Shown here: one piece after another, positions 12,432 through 21,455 of the stretch
How the letters are laid out: the number at the start of each line of letters is the position of its first letter
Position numbering within the stretch: the first letter of the stretch is position 1
Source of the DNA: an uncultured Rhodocyclaceae bacterium
Lineage (GTDB): Bacteria; Pseudomonadota; Gammaproteobacteria; Burkholderiales; Rhodocyclaceae
Direction of reading: 5' to 3'
Assembly: GCA_907163075.1 (NCBI GenBank)
Contig: CAJQTY010000001.1
Span: forward strand, 248,001 to 312,000
Length of the DNA stretch: 64,000 nt
Program-made: the position numbers and the translations under genes
The notes under the pieces: model-generated
Seen by the model: only the letters and a program-made list of their open reading frames with translations
Database searches by the model: none
What the model was told of the DNA's origin: nothing

Positions 12432-13286
12432 TCAGGCGCGAATCGGCGCGTTGCCCATGGCCTCGCCCATGCGGATGGCGCGGGCGGGCGACCACTCGGG
12501 ATTGAAGGCCAGCGTATCCTTCGGAAACAGCATGACGACCGTCGAGCCGAGCAGGAAGCGGCCCATTTCCTCGCCTTTCCGCAGCACGATGTTCTGCCCG
12601 TCGTAGCGCCACTCGCGGATGACGCCGGGGCGCGGCGGATTGACCGTGCCGTGCCAAACGGTGGCCATGCTGCCGACGATGGTGGCGCCGACCAGTGTCA
12701 GCACGAAGGGCCCAAATGCCGATTCGAAAACGCAGACGACGCGCTCGTTGCGGGCAAACAGGCCGGGCACGCCGCGCGCCGTGGTCGGATTGACCGAGAA
12801 CAGCGCGCCGGGCACGTAGATCATCCGCGTCAGCGTGCCGGTGCACGGCATGTGGATGCGGTGGTAGTCGCGCGGACTGAGGTAAAGCGTCGCGAAGCCG
12901 CCGTTCTCGAAGCGGGTCGCCAGGTCGCGGTCGCCGCCGACCAGCGCGGTGGTCGAGTAGCGGTGCGCCTTGGCCTGGAAAATCTGGTCGCGCTCGATGG
13001 CGCCGAACTGGCTGATCGCTCCGTCGACCGGGCAGAGGAAATCGGCCTCGGCGAGCGGCCGGGCGCCGGCCCGCAACGGCCGGGTGAAGAATTCGTTGAA
13101 GCTCGTGTAGCCGGCGATGTCCGGATTGGCCGCCTCGGCCATATTGACGCCGTAACGACCGACGAACCAGCGGATGACGCGGGTCGTCAGACCGCCGGCC
13201 TCGGTGCCGGCGAGTTTGCCGGCGAGGATGGTCAGGGCCTGTTTCGGGATCAGGTATTGGGGCAGAACGGCGAGACGGTCAGACAC
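12432..13286 (-). CDS. psd: Phosphatidylserine decarboxylase proenzyme
   Basis: Psd makes phosphatidylethanolamine from phosphatidylserine at the inner membrane. The 285-aa proenzyme carries the LGST self-cleavage motif (FLLGSTVVM, near residue 250), where Ser becomes the pyruvoyl cofactor of the alpha chain. It also has the conserved NEFFTRPLR, CPVDGAIS and the catalytic-triad His in YLSPRDYHRIHMP. The start is taken as GTG 13286 (MSDRLAVLPQYLIPK), where family similarity begins; no strong ribosome site is visible and the frame is open to 13376. The gap of 283 bp to livK shows no gene. Confidence 0.93.
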   Translation of the reverse strand: MSDRLAVLPQYLIPKQALTILAGKLAGTEAGGLTTRVIRWFVGRYGVNMAEAANPDIAGYTSFNEFFTRPLRAGARPLAEADFLCPVDGAISQFGAIERDQIFQAKAHRYSTTALVGGDRDLATRFENGGFATLYLSPRDYHRIHMPCTGTLTRMIYVPGALFSVNPTTARGVPGLFARNERVVCVFESAFGPFVLTLVGATIVGSMATVWHGTVNPPRPGVIREWRYDGQNIVLRKGEEMGRFLLGSTVVMLFPKDTLAFNPEWSPARAIRMGEAMGNAPIRA

Positions 13287-13415
13287 GGTGGCTTCGGGCA
13301 GAAAAGATGAGTTCCGATTATACGGGCTTGGCCGGTCCGAGGGGGTCGCCGCTCGCCTCGTCCAGCGCGATCGCATGCTTGTCGACGGCTTGGCCAGTGG
13401 CCGGTTGATCGAGGC

Positions 13416-13540
13416 CTCGTCATTCCGGCGCCTGCCGGAATCGAGGTTGGCGGCGCACGAACCGGGTCCCGGCCCGCGCCGGGACGATAACTTTGGGGAT
13501 TATATGAAGCTTGCGGAACTTCCTTTGAATGACTGCGGCA
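13416..13540. repeat. Intergenic palindromic repeat (REP-like), copy 1
   Basis: The gap upstream of psd (13287-13595) has no convincing gene. It holds an ATTCCGGCGCCTGCCGGAAT-like palindrome (13419-13443) followed by a block containing GCGCCGGGACGATAACTTTG (13476 on) and GAATGACTGCGGCATTCA. The same block, in diverged form and in the same order, recurs at 33623-33860, where another repeat has been inserted into it. Confidence 0.6.
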
Positions 13541-13595
13541 TTCACCCGATTGTCCGGGCCGCGTGCTTAGAAGCGCGCATCCGGCGCGAGCACAG

Positions 13596-13820
13596 TTACG
13601 GCTGTGCTTCCGGCTGTGCCGGCGGCGGCGTGTCACACGTGGCCGCCGCCCGTATTCTCTTGTCTTCGAATTCGTCGCAAAAGCTGTCTTTCATCGGGTG
13701 ACGAACGGCAAGAAAAGCCAGACAGACCACCTGTTCCACGCCGCGCACGACGACATTGTGCTGACAACGGCGACACTGATCGTCATCGATTGTCGACTTG
13801 ATTTTATTTTCACTGACCAC
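13596..13820 (-). CDS. Small cysteine-rich protein, possible metal binding
   Basis: A 74-aa reading frame starting with GTG. The cysteines are spaced C16-x2-C19, C33 and C48, followed by an acidic FEDK, a pattern like short zinc- or Fe-S-binding proteins (QCRRC...VVCLAF...SFCDEFED). The proline/alanine tail is low complexity. No clear ribosome site is seen. It lies 134 nt downstream of nirH on the same strand, so it could be the last gene of the heme d1 operon. It could also be a chance frame; the cysteine pattern is the only support. Confidence 0.35.
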   Translation of the reverse strand: MVSENKIKSTIDDDQCRRCQHNVVVRGVEQVVCLAFLAVRHPMKDSFCDEFEDKRIRAAATCDTPPPAQPEAQP

Positions 13821-13954
13821 GATCGCTCACATTCGGCACACAGTTTGGATCGTGGCAATGTATGACCAAGGTAATATAAAAACAAGGAAATAAGTCACAC
13901 TCTTGACCATCGCCACCACCCGAAACGGCTTCGGGCACAGTCGGATGCAAAGAC

Positions 13955-14449
13955 TCAGCCGCCGATCCGCAAGCCCGTTTTCTTAAGGATCTTCGTCGAG
14001 AACAGGACATCGCTGGCCCGGCAGTCGGCGCCAAGCAGCGCGGCAATCCGTGCCACCTTGTCCAGAACTTCCTGACGGGAACTGCCGTGCGTCATGGCGA
14101 ACAGGTTGTACGGCCACGCCGGCGGATTGCGCGGGCGGTGGTAACAATGGCTGACGAAGTCCAGCGCGCCGATGCGCCCCCCGAGTTCATCGACACGCTC
14201 GTCGGGCACGTCCCACACGCTCATGCCGTTGGCCGTGTAACCGATCGCATAGTGATTGGGAACGGCGCCGATCCGCCGGATGACGCCACTGTCCAGCATG
14301 CGCCTGAAACGCCGCATGACCTCGTCGGCCGGAATGCCGAGTTGCTCGCCAAGCTGGTGATAAGGGCGCGGCACCAGCGGCAGGCCGCTCTGGGTAGCCA
14401 TCACTAGGCGCCGGTCGAGCTCGTCATCGGCGGCTACGGCGGCGCTCAC
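13955..14449 (-). CDS. nirH: Siroheme decarboxylase subunit NirH (Lrp/AsnC-like)
   Basis: NirH is part of the NirDLGH complex that decarboxylates siroheme to didecarboxysiroheme on the way to heme d1. The 164-aa protein has an AsnC-type winged helix (residues 5-60) and an RAM-like alpha/beta domain ending with the NirL/NirH-type motif YNLFAMTHG near residue 115. Despite the Lrp fold it is an enzyme subunit, not a regulator. The start is GTG 14449, overlapping the nirG stop as GTGA. It is the last recognisable nir gene of this operon. Confidence 0.88.
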   Translation of the reverse strand: MSAAVAADDELDRRLVMATQSGLPLVPRPYHQLGEQLGIPADEVMRRFRRMLDSGVIRRIGAVPNHYAIGYTANGMSVWDVPDERVDELGGRIGALDFVSHCYHRPRNPPAWPYNLFAMTHGSSRQEVLDKVARIAALLGADCRASDVLFSTKILKKTGLRIGG

Positions 14450-14934
14450 CGGCGCACCCGCAGCTTCATTTCAACGAAGTATTCCCTGATTTTCGGGAAG
14501 GCGTAGACCGGCAGGCCACACGCCTCCTCAATCCTCTTTACGGTGCGCTCGATCCCGTCGCGCAGTTCGGTGGCGAGCACGAACCACATGTTGAAATCGC
14601 TCGACTTCTCGCCCTCGCGCCGATAGTTGTGCGCGACTTCGGGCAAGGCGTTGACGGTGCTCACGACACGATCCCAGTCCGCCTCGGGGACGCGCATCGC
14701 GGCAAGGACAAACGCGCCGCCCATGCGCTCGACCTGAAACATCGGGCCGAAGCGGGTCAGCACGCGCGTTTCGAGCAGGCGCTGCAAGCGCGCCAGCAAC
14801 TCGTTTTCCTCGATACCCAGGGCTGCAGCGGCTACGGCATAGGGCTGCTCGCAGATCGGGAAGTCACCTTGCAGGCGATCGATAATCGCCCGATCGATCG
14901 CGTCGATGCTCCGGGCCTCGACTACCTCAGGCAT
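14446..14934 (-). CDS. nirG: Siroheme decarboxylase subunit NirG (Lrp/AsnC-like)
   Basis: A 162-aa Lrp-fold protein with an N-terminal helix-turn-helix (about 10-60) and a C-terminal domain with FNMWFVLA, the motif shared by NirD and NirG. EVAHNYRREG matches the conserved HNY stretch seen in the NirD half of the upstream fusion. It starts inside the end of nirDL (8-nt overlap) and overlaps nirH, so all three are translationally coupled subunits of siroheme decarboxylase. Confidence 0.88.
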   Translation of the reverse strand: MPEVVEARSIDAIDRAIIDRLQGDFPICEQPYAVAAAALGIEENELLARLQRLLETRVLTRFGPMFQVERMGGAFVLAAMRVPEADWDRVVSTVNALPEVAHNYRREGEKSSDFNMWFVLATELRDGIERTVKRIEEACGLPVYAFPKIREYFVEMKLRVRR

Positions 14935-15937
14935 AGCGGGCGCCGTTCTGCTTGAAGCGGGTCAGCGAGAACAGGGTATCGTGCGCATAAGCCGTGAGCT
15001 TCAGCCGTTCACGAAGCTCGTTGATCGTTTCCTGCACATCCTCGCGGACCTGGCCGTGGATCATGCAGAACAGGTTGTACGGCCAGTCCGGCAGCGCCCG
15101 CGGACGCTGGTAGCAGAGGGTGATGCCCGGCTCGCGGGCAAGCAGCTCACCGAGCTGGCCGATCATTTCGTCCGGAATGTCGTGCACCAGCATGGCATTG
15201 GCGCCGTAGCCCAATTCGTGATGCCGGACGACGACGCCAAAGCGCTTGATGATCCCCTCCGCACACCAGCGCCGGATGCGTTCGAGAACCTCGCCCTCGT
15301 CGCAACCGACCCGGCTGGCGAGCACTGAAAACGGCCGGATGAAAAGCGGCAGCCCCTCCTGCAAGGCCATCACCAGGCGCCGCTCGATCTCGTCGAGCAC
15401 CGTCGGCGGGGCGAAGCTTTCAGCCCGTACCGGCACGTTCGCTTCCTTGGCGCCGTCGCCGTCGAGCCGGAAGCCCAGGTCGATGTGGTATTCCCTGAGC
15501 AGCGGCAACTGCAGGATTGGATAGCCCGCGCTCTGCTCGATCGCCCCCAGTGCTGCCTGCAGCCGCCCCTCGGAACCGGCGGTGACGACAAACCACAGGT
15601 TGTAGCGATGTTCGCGCTCGTAATTGTGATTGACCTCGGGAAAGCGGTTGATCGCATCGGCCACGGCGCCCAGCTTTTCCGGCGGCACCGACATGGCTGC
15701 CAGCGTGCTGGCGCCGATGCGCTTGGGCGCAAACACGGCGCCGACGCGGGCAATCTTGCCTTCGCGGCGCAGTTGTTCCAGCATCCGCAGGACGGCGCTT
15801 TCAGCCACCCCGAGCTTGCTTGCCAGCTCGGCAAAGGGCGCCGGACAGAGCGGAAAATTGCGCTGAAAATCGTTCAGCAAGTGGAAGCCGAGTGCCGGGC
15901 TGAGTGTCGCTTTCGCGGTGTTTTCGAGCATTGTCAT
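14927..15937 (-). CDS. nirDL: Fused siroheme decarboxylase subunit NirD-NirL
   Basis: A 336-aa protein made of two Lrp/AsnC-like modules. The first (about 1-165) has VNHNYEREHRYNLWFVV, as NirD does; the second (about 180-336) has DWPYNLFCMIHG, as NirL does. Fused NirDL is known from several denitrifiers, while pseudomonads encode the two separately. The product acts with NirG and NirH to remove two acetate carboxyls from siroheme. ATG 15937 lies 4 nt after the nirF stop; the frame is open to 16021 but that part overlaps nirF. A second in-frame ATG is at 15931. Confidence 0.9.
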   Translation of the reverse strand: MTMLENTAKATLSPALGFHLLNDFQRNFPLCPAPFAELASKLGVAESAVLRMLEQLRREGKIARVGAVFAPKRIGASTLAAMSVPPEKLGAVADAINRFPEVNHNYEREHRYNLWFVVTAGSEGRLQAALGAIEQSAGYPILQLPLLREYHIDLGFRLDGDGAKEANVPVRAESFAPPTVLDEIERRLVMALQEGLPLFIRPFSVLASRVGCDEGEVLERIRRWCAEGIIKRFGVVVRHHELGYGANAMLVHDIPDEMIGQLGELLAREPGITLCYQRPRALPDWPYNLFCMIHGQVREDVQETINELRERLKLTAYAHDTLFSLTRFKQNGARYA

Positions 15938-15941
15938 CAGA

Positions 15942-17105
15942 TCAGAACCCCATGCGGCCGGCGCGGCTGGTAAAGAAGATGCCGCTCGGCGCCTGCGCGG
16001 CAAACTCGCCGATTCTGGCAAATGTCGCCGTATCGTAGATCAGCACCTTGTTGTCGTCCCTGGCCGAGATCCAGACGTGCTCGCCGCGCGGCGTGAATTC
16101 CATGTGCAGAATGGCCTTGCCCGGCTCAAGCGTTTTCACGATCTGTCCACTCAGCGTATCGATGACTTGCACCCATGAATTGTCGGGAAAGGCGTAATTG
16201 ACCCACACCTGCCTCCCGTCCGGCCGCGCCACGACGAACACCGGTTGCCCCTTGACCTTGATGCGGCCGACTTCCCGCCAGCCATCGGCATCGACCACCA
16301 GCACCTCGTGCCGCCCGATCGCCGGCAGGTAGGCTTTGCCTTGCGCCATCGACCAGCCGCGCAGATGCGGCATCTTGAATACCGGCAGCTTTTCCTCACC
16401 GCGCCCGTAGCCCTGGAGAATCTTGCGCGCCCCCTGCTCCGGCTGCCAGGTATCGAGCAGCGCGATGCCATCCTCGCCGAACAGGCCGGCCAGATAATAG
16501 CGGCCATCCGGCGTCACCAGGCCATCGTAGGGCTGGCTACCGGCCGGGAAGCGCTGTGTCGTCGGATTTCGCGCATCGGAGAAATCGCTCACCCATATTT
16601 CACCGCCGTCGAACAGCGCGTAGGCAAAGCGGTTGCCGGCCAGATCGGCCAGACCGACGATCTTGGAGAATTTCCCCGGCGCATATTCGGCCGGCACCTC
16701 GGCGAGCAGTTCGAGCGTGTCGGCGGCAAAGGCCTTGATGCCACCAGGCGTGTAGTTCTGCGCGACGACGATGCGTCCATCCTGCGAGATCGAGCCGCCG
16801 ATGGCGTTCCCCGATTGCATGACGCGTTTGACGATGCGCGCCTCCAGCAAATCGACCTTGCTCAAACCGCCATCGCGGCCGAACACGTAGGCATAGCGCC
16901 CGTCGCGTGAATACACGGCGGAAGCGTGCGAAACGTCGCCGAGGCCCGGGACGTGGGCATAGGGCGCGCGGGCGCTGCTATCGACGAGCGTCACTTGCCC
17001 GCTGGCGCGTTCGATGATCAGGCCAAGATCACCGGTACCGCGCAACGGCGGCGCCGCACACCCCGCCAGGACAAACAGCAGGCTCAAAACCAGACACTTG
17101 ACCAT
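15942..17105 (-). CDS. nirF: Heme d1 biosynthesis protein NirF, predicted lipoprotein
   Basis: A 387-aa beta-propeller protein similar in sequence to the d1 domain of NirS. NirF is a periplasmic d1-synthesis protein that binds late d1 intermediates. The N-terminus is a lipoprotein signal with lipobox LAGC (Cys16), so it should be anchored to a membrane. Family-like stretches include GRYAYVFGRDGGLSKVDL, GNAIGGSISQDGRIV, KMPHLRGW and VNYAFPDNSWVQVID. ATG 17105 has GGGA about 7 nt upstream. It is the first gene of nirF-nirDL-nirG-nirH. Confidence 0.93.
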   Translation of the reverse strand: MVKCLVLSLLFVLAGCAAPPLRGTGDLGLIIERASGQVTLVDSSARAPYAHVPGLGDVSHASAVYSRDGRYAYVFGRDGGLSKVDLLEARIVKRVMQSGNAIGGSISQDGRIVVAQNYTPGGIKAFAADTLELLAEVPAEYAPGKFSKIVGLADLAGNRFAYALFDGGEIWVSDFSDARNPTTQRFPAGSQPYDGLVTPDGRYYLAGLFGEDGIALLDTWQPEQGARKILQGYGRGEEKLPVFKMPHLRGWSMAQGKAYLPAIGRHEVLVVDADGWREVGRIKVKGQPVFVVARPDGRQVWVNYAFPDNSWVQVIDTLSGQIVKTLEPGKAILHMEFTPRGEHVWISARDDNKVLIYDTATFARIGEFAAQAPSGIFFTSRAGRMGF

Positions 17106-17166
17106 CGATATTCCCGTTCAGTGCTTCGCGCAGTAATGCAAAGCGTGCACCATCTATTATCGGAAT

Positions 17167-17186
17167 ACTTTGGCGCAGGTCAAAGT
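17167..17186 (-). promoter_or_regulatory. Fnr/Dnr-type operator upstream of nirF
   Basis: The palindrome ACTTTGGC-N4-GTCAAAGT contains TTGGC-N4-GTCAA, one base from the Dnr/Fnr pattern TTGAC/T-N4-G/ATCAA. Its centre is about 71 nt upstream of the nirF ATG, which would allow a class II promoter with a 30-nt leader. It implies anaerobic or NO-dependent activation. The rest of the 542-bp gap between nirF and the divergent kinase gene (17106-17647) shows no gene. Confidence 0.6.
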
Positions 17187-17647
17187 ATTTGTGGTTTCGT
17201 CCGAAAAAGGCAGCTGACCAAGCCGGACAAAGCGGGCGCGGTAGACGAAAAGGCGGGTCTTCGATTTCCGTTATTGATTTTTGATTGCACACTGCAAGCC
17301 CGACCATCGAACGCGTCGTTCAGTTATCGGGAAAAATCGTCGGCTCCGGTATTTTCAAACTCAGCGCTACAGGCGACGAGAGTGCGCATGGGCGCTCCCG
17401 CACGCTCGCGATTTCCGGTCGCTGCCCGTTGGTGCCAGATGCTGGCGCGAATCGACTCGGTCGATCGAACGTTCGCGAAAGCGGCCCGAGTGTCCTCATG
17501 CAGCCGGGTTTCGTTACGGATACACGTTGCGGATACGCAATTTCGGGTAGCGATTACGTCACCGTATATTGTTAGGACTTGATGGTGTAGCCTGTGTAGT
17601 TCGTGTTGGAACCCTTGCCTCGCCGACCGATGTGAAGGAGTCGTGCC

Positions 17648-20497
17648 GTGAAGAAACCGCCTGCGTCAATTCGGCCAGACAAAAAAATGATGGCGGCGGA
17701 AACGACAGACGCATCGATCCCCTTTGCCCTTGCGGAAGAAGTCTTGGCCAAGGATCGCGGCGCCAGATTCTGCATTGCCGGGATCGGCGCCTCGGCCGGC
17801 GGGCTGGAGGCGATCTGCGAACTTTTCGAAGCGATGCCGGCCGACAGCAATATCGCCTTCGTCGTCGTCCAGCACCTTTCCCCGACGCAGAAGAGCCTTG
17901 CCGCCGAGATCATTGGCAAACACGCGGCAATCGGCACGAGGCCCGGCGCAGACGGTATGCTCCTTGAACCCGGGAACATCTACACCATTCCGCCGAATAG
18001 TTATCCGTCGCTTTGCGACGGTCGCCTGCGCCTCGATAAGCCGACAAACAAGAACGGGCCCCGCTTGCCCATCGACCATTTCTTCAAGTCGCTCGCCAAC
18101 GACCAGCGCGAACGGGCCATCGGCATTATTCTTTCTGGGAGCGGGACGGACGGTTCGCTGGGGATCAAGCGGATCGTGGCGAACGGCGGCATCGTTCTGG
18201 CCCAGTCGCCGCAGACCGCGCAGTTCGACAGCATGCCGCGAAGCGCAATCGGCAGCGGTCTGGTTCATTGCGTGCTGCCGGTCGCCGAGATGCCGGCCGC
18301 ACTGACCCGCTATGCCCGTCACGACTATGCGCTGCAGCCCGCCGCCGACGGCGAAGGGGCGGAACGTGGCGGTCTCGACGACATCGTCAGGATCATCCAG
18401 CAACGCGCCGGTCATAACTTCAGCGGCTACAGGAGCAGCACCCTCCTGCGCCGCGTCCGGCGCCGCATGGGCTTGCGCGCGATCGATACGCTGGCCGACT
18501 ACGCGGTCCTGCTCAATGCCGAATCGCTGGAAATTGACGCCTTGCTCAAAGACCTGCTGATCGGCGTCAGCGAGTTTTTCCACGACCCCGAGGCCTGGCG
18601 CGAACTGAAGGCTTCAGCCATCGCGCCGCTGGTCAATGTCAAGAAACCCGGGGAAGCGATCCGCATCTGGGTGCCTGGCTGCGCAACGGGCGAAGAGGCC
18701 TACACGATTGCCATCGTCGTCCTCGAACAACTGCGCGAGGCAAGAAAGCGCTGCCCGCTCGTGGTATTCGCCACCGACACCAATGAGCATGCCCTGCAAC
18801 AGGGACGTCTCGGCAACTACCCGTCGGGAATCAGCACACAGGTCAGCGCCGAACACCTGCGCCGCTACTTTGTCGAAAGCACTGGCGATCACCACTACCA
18901 GGTGAATAAATCCTTGCGCGAAGTCGTTGTCTTCGGTCATCAGAACCTGATGAGCGCACCCGCTTTCTCCCGCGTAGACCTGATTTGCTGCCGGAACCTG
19001 ATGCTCTACCTTGAATCTGCGGTACAGACGAAAGTCGTCTCGCTGCTTCGTTTTGCGCTGCTTCCCGGTGCCTATCTCTTTCTCGGCAGCGCCGAGACCC
19101 TGGGCCAGCCCGTCGAGGCGCTGACACCGATATCGAGAAAATGGCGCATCTTTCAGCACAGCGGCGGCCATGTGTCGGCCGCGGCCGAGGCTGACGCCGG
19201 CAACGAGCAAAAGCCGCTGGTGCGCCAGCTCGAGAACGAGTTGCAGGCGACGCGCGACGATCTGAAAAAGACAATTGAACGCCTGCAATACTCGAACGAC
19301 GAGTTGAGGGAGTTCAACGAGGAACTGGCGAGTTCCAAGGAGGAGCTTCGTGCTCTGAACGACGAGCTGACAATGGTCAACCGACAGCTTCAACTGAAAG
19401 TCGCCGACCTCGAAAACCGGAACGCGGATATCGCAAACCTGCTGTCCAGCAGCCAGATCGCCACGATCTGTCTCGATCGCAAATTCCGCATCAAGTGGTT
19501 TTCGCCGAACACGAAGCCAATCGGCAATATTATCGCCGGCGACATCGGCCGCCCGATCACCGACTTCTCGGCTGCCGGACTGGGTGACCATCTCGTCGAG
19601 GACGCCAGGAGCGTGCTGGCGACCATGGAATCGAAGCAGCGCGAACTGGTGGCGCCGGACGGCCACTGGTATCTTCGCCGCGTCGTGCCCTACCGGAGCG
19701 ACAACGAACACGTCGGCGGGGTCGTCCTGACCTACGCCGACATCAGCGAAGCCAAGCATACGGCTCAAGTCGCCGCCGAAGCATTGCGCGCCATGGCGAC
19801 ATCGCTCGAGGATCGCGTGCGTGAGCGCACGGTGCAGTTGAGAACGCTGACCGCGGAGCTGGCGCTGACCGAGGAGCGCGAACGGCGGGTATTGGCGCGC
19901 GATCTGCATGATGACCTCGGGCAGGTGCTGGCCATTGTAAAAATAAAGCTGACTTCGCTGGCTGAAGACGAACGGCGCGGCGCATTGCAAACGCCGCTGA
20001 AGGATATCGAATCGCTGGTCGACCAGGCCAACCGCTCGGTCCGCTCGCTGATGCTGCAGCTCCACCCGCCCGCCCTGCAAACACTCGGCCTGGTTGCCGC
20101 GCTGGAGTGGCTGAGTGATGAAATGGAACGTCTCTACGGCCTGTCCGTTCGCATCGACAAGGATGCCAAGCTGCCTGCGCTCGAAGAACCGGCGCGAACG
20201 ACCATCTTTCGTGCCGTGCGTGAGCTGTTGATCAACGTCGCCAAGCATGCGCGGACGAACACCGCCCAGATCAATTGCCATCGGGTCGACGCAGCGCGCA
20301 TCGCGATCTCGGTTACCGATCAGGGGCTCGGTTTCGACTACCAGCGTGCGCTGTCGAATCCGGCCAAGGACTCGGGTTTCGGCCTGATGAGCGTGCGCGA
20401 ACGGATTGAATTCATTGGCGGCGAAATGAACGTGGACAGCACGCCGGGGTACGGGACGACAATCACCATTGTTTTCCCGGCGCGGCACGAGCATTGA
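17648..20497 (+). CDS. CheB-CheR-PAS-histidine kinase fusion protein
   Basis: A 949-aa soluble multidomain protein. In order it has a CheB methylesterase domain (about 40-225; catalytic Ser49 in GASAGG, His76 in VQHLSP, Asp168 in GTDGS), a CheR methyltransferase domain (about 245-500; SAM motif VPGCATGEEAYTIA), a coiled coil (about 520-600), a PAS domain (about 605-720) and a HisKA_3/HATPase kinase of NarX type (LHDDLG with His about 754; ELLINVAKHA). There is no receiver domain on CheB. GTG 17648 has AAGGAG 7 nt upstream. The next gene, 13 nt on, is its probable response regulator. What it senses is unknown. Confidence 0.9.
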   Translation: MKKPPASIRPDKKMMAAETTDASIPFALAEEVLAKDRGARFCIAGIGASAGGLEAICELFEAMPADSNIAFVVVQHLSPTQKSLAAEIIGKHAAIGTRPGADGMLLEPGNIYTIPPNSYPSLCDGRLRLDKPTNKNGPRLPIDHFFKSLANDQRERAIGIILSGSGTDGSLGIKRIVANGGIVLAQSPQTAQFDSMPRSAIGSGLVHCVLPVAEMPAALTRYARHDYALQPAADGEGAERGGLDDIVRIIQQRAGHNFSGYRSSTLLRRVRRRMGLRAIDTLADYAVLLNAESLEIDALLKDLLIGVSEFFHDPEAWRELKASAIAPLVNVKKPGEAIRIWVPGCATGEEAYTIAIVVLEQLREARKRCPLVVFATDTNEHALQQGRLGNYPSGISTQVSAEHLRRYFVESTGDHHYQVNKSLREVVVFGHQNLMSAPAFSRVDLICCRNLMLYLESAVQTKVVSLLRFALLPGAYLFLGSAETLGQPVEALTPISRKWRIFQHSGGHVSAAAEADAGNEQKPLVRQLENELQATRDDLKKTIERLQYSNDELREFNEELASSKEELRALNDELTMVNRQLQLKVADLENRNADIANLLSSSQIATICLDRKFRIKWFSPNTKPIGNIIAGDIGRPITDFSAAGLGDHLVEDARSVLATMESKQRELVAPDGHWYLRRVVPYRSDNEHVGGVVLTYADISEAKHTAQVAAEALRAMATSLEDRVRERTVQLRTLTAELALTEERERRVLARDLHDDLGQVLAIVKIKLTSLAEDERRGALQTPLKDIESLVDQANRSVRSLMLQLHPPALQTLGLVAALEWLSDEMERLYGLSVRIDKDAKLPALEEPARTTIFRAVRELLINVAKHARTNTAQINCHRVDAARIAISVTDQGLGFDYQRALSNPAKDSGFGLMSVRERIEFIGGEMNVDSTPGYGTTITIVFPARHEH

Positions 20498-20510
20498 CTA
20501 CGGAGGAAAA

Positions 20511-21155
20511 ATGAGCATTCATGTCATGCTGGTCGATGACCACAGGATACTCCGCGACGCTTTGAAGGGAATCCTGGAACGGGAACACGACATCGTGCTG
20601 GTCGGCGAGGCGAGCGACGGTGCCGAGGCCCTGGACATCGCCCGGGAAGTGAAGCCCGACGTCGTCCTGATGGATATCGGCTTGCCCGCCATCAGCGGCA
20701 TCGAAGTAACGCGCACGATCCTCTCCGAGATGCCGGCAACGAAAGTAATCGCACTGTCGACCTTCTCCGATCGACGCATCGTAATGCAGATGCTGGACGT
20801 CGGGGCGAGCGCCTACGTTGTCAAATCGTCGGGCCGTGACGAACTTCTGCGTGCGATACGCGCGGTTGCGCACGGTCGAACCTACCTCTGTCCCGATGCT
20901 TCGGCGGCGCTCATCGACAGCGTCCGCAGCAAGCACCCGTCGGAATCGACACCCGGCGAACAGATCGGCAGGCGCGAACGCGAAGTGCTGCAACTTCTCG
21001 CCGACGGGCACACCTCGCCTGAAATCGGAAAGCTCCTCCACATCGCCACCAGCACGGTCGAAGTCCATCGGCGCAACATCATGCGCAAACTCGAATTGCA
21101 CAGTGTCGCCGAGCTGACAAAGTACGCGGTCAGGAATGGGCTGACATCGACCTAG
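20511..21155 (+). CDS. NarL/FixJ-family response regulator
   Basis: A 214-aa regulator with a receiver domain (1-120, acidic pair Asp9/Asp10, phospho-acceptor Asp55, conserved Lys in VVKSSG) and a C-terminal LuxR-type helix-turn-helix (about 145-210, REREVLQLLADGHTSPEIG and VEVHRRNIMRKL). ATG 20511 follows GGAGG; the frame extends to 20469 but lacks a ribosome site there. It is paired with the preceding HisKA_3 kinase, matching the usual NarX/NarL-type combination. Targets are unknown; the adjacent nir operons are candidates. Confidence 0.93.
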   Translation: MSIHVMLVDDHRILRDALKGILEREHDIVLVGEASDGAEALDIAREVKPDVVLMDIGLPAISGIEVTRTILSEMPATKVIALSTFSDRRIVMQMLDVGASAYVVKSSGRDELLRAIRAVAHGRTYLCPDASAALIDSVRSKHPSESTPGEQIGRREREVLQLLADGHTSPEIGKLLHIATSTVEVHRRNIMRKLELHSVAELTKYAVRNGLTST

Positions 21156-21161
21156 GGAGGC

Positions 21162-21262
21162 GCTGATTTATTCGTTACACCGGCGGAAGCCGGTATCCAG
21201 CTCGTTGATTTTTATGGATTCCGGCGTTCGCCGGAATGACTATTTGTCATTTAATCAGCGTT
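21162..21262. repeat. MITE-like palindromic repeat
   Basis: Imperfect ends GCGCTGATTTA and TTTAATCAGCG bracket a core with an ATTCCGGCG/CGCCGGAAT palindrome at 21218-21237. The 442-bp gap 21156-21597, between two convergent genes, contains only this and two more repeat elements and no gene. Confidence 0.5.
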
Positions 21263-21323
21263 TCCCTGTAGTGATGCGATCTTGATGGCGCTTATTTGAA
21301 AGCTACGCCGGTTCGGCTTTAAG

Positions 21324-21413
21324 CTGCGGAAAAGCGCTGCGCATTCCGACGCCGTGTTTGCGCTACCTCCACCGCCGAATGTCGGAAGGCGCCTTCGGCT
21401 TTTCCGACCTACA
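21324..21413. repeat. Palindromic repeat family A, copy 1 (decayed left end)
   Basis: A block of about 90 bp whose right part (TCGGAAGGCGCCTTCGG, TTTTCCGACCTAC) is nearly identical to the element at 38328-38422, in the same orientation. The left terminal repeat is degraded here. No coding capacity. Confidence 0.65.
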
Positions 21414-21455
21414 CCAGACTCCGGGCGAACGGGTCCTGCGCCCAAGTGCCGTGCC

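Noticed and set aside
13955-15937. NirDL, NirG and NirH as Lrp/AsnC transcription regulators
   Set aside because: They have Lrp-like folds, but the YNLF/NLWF motifs, operon position after nirF and known biochemistry of the family mark them as siroheme decarboxylase subunits.
18614-20494. 626-codon minus-strand open frame
   Set aside because: It is the complement of the CheB-CheR-kinase gene and shows no recognisable domain.
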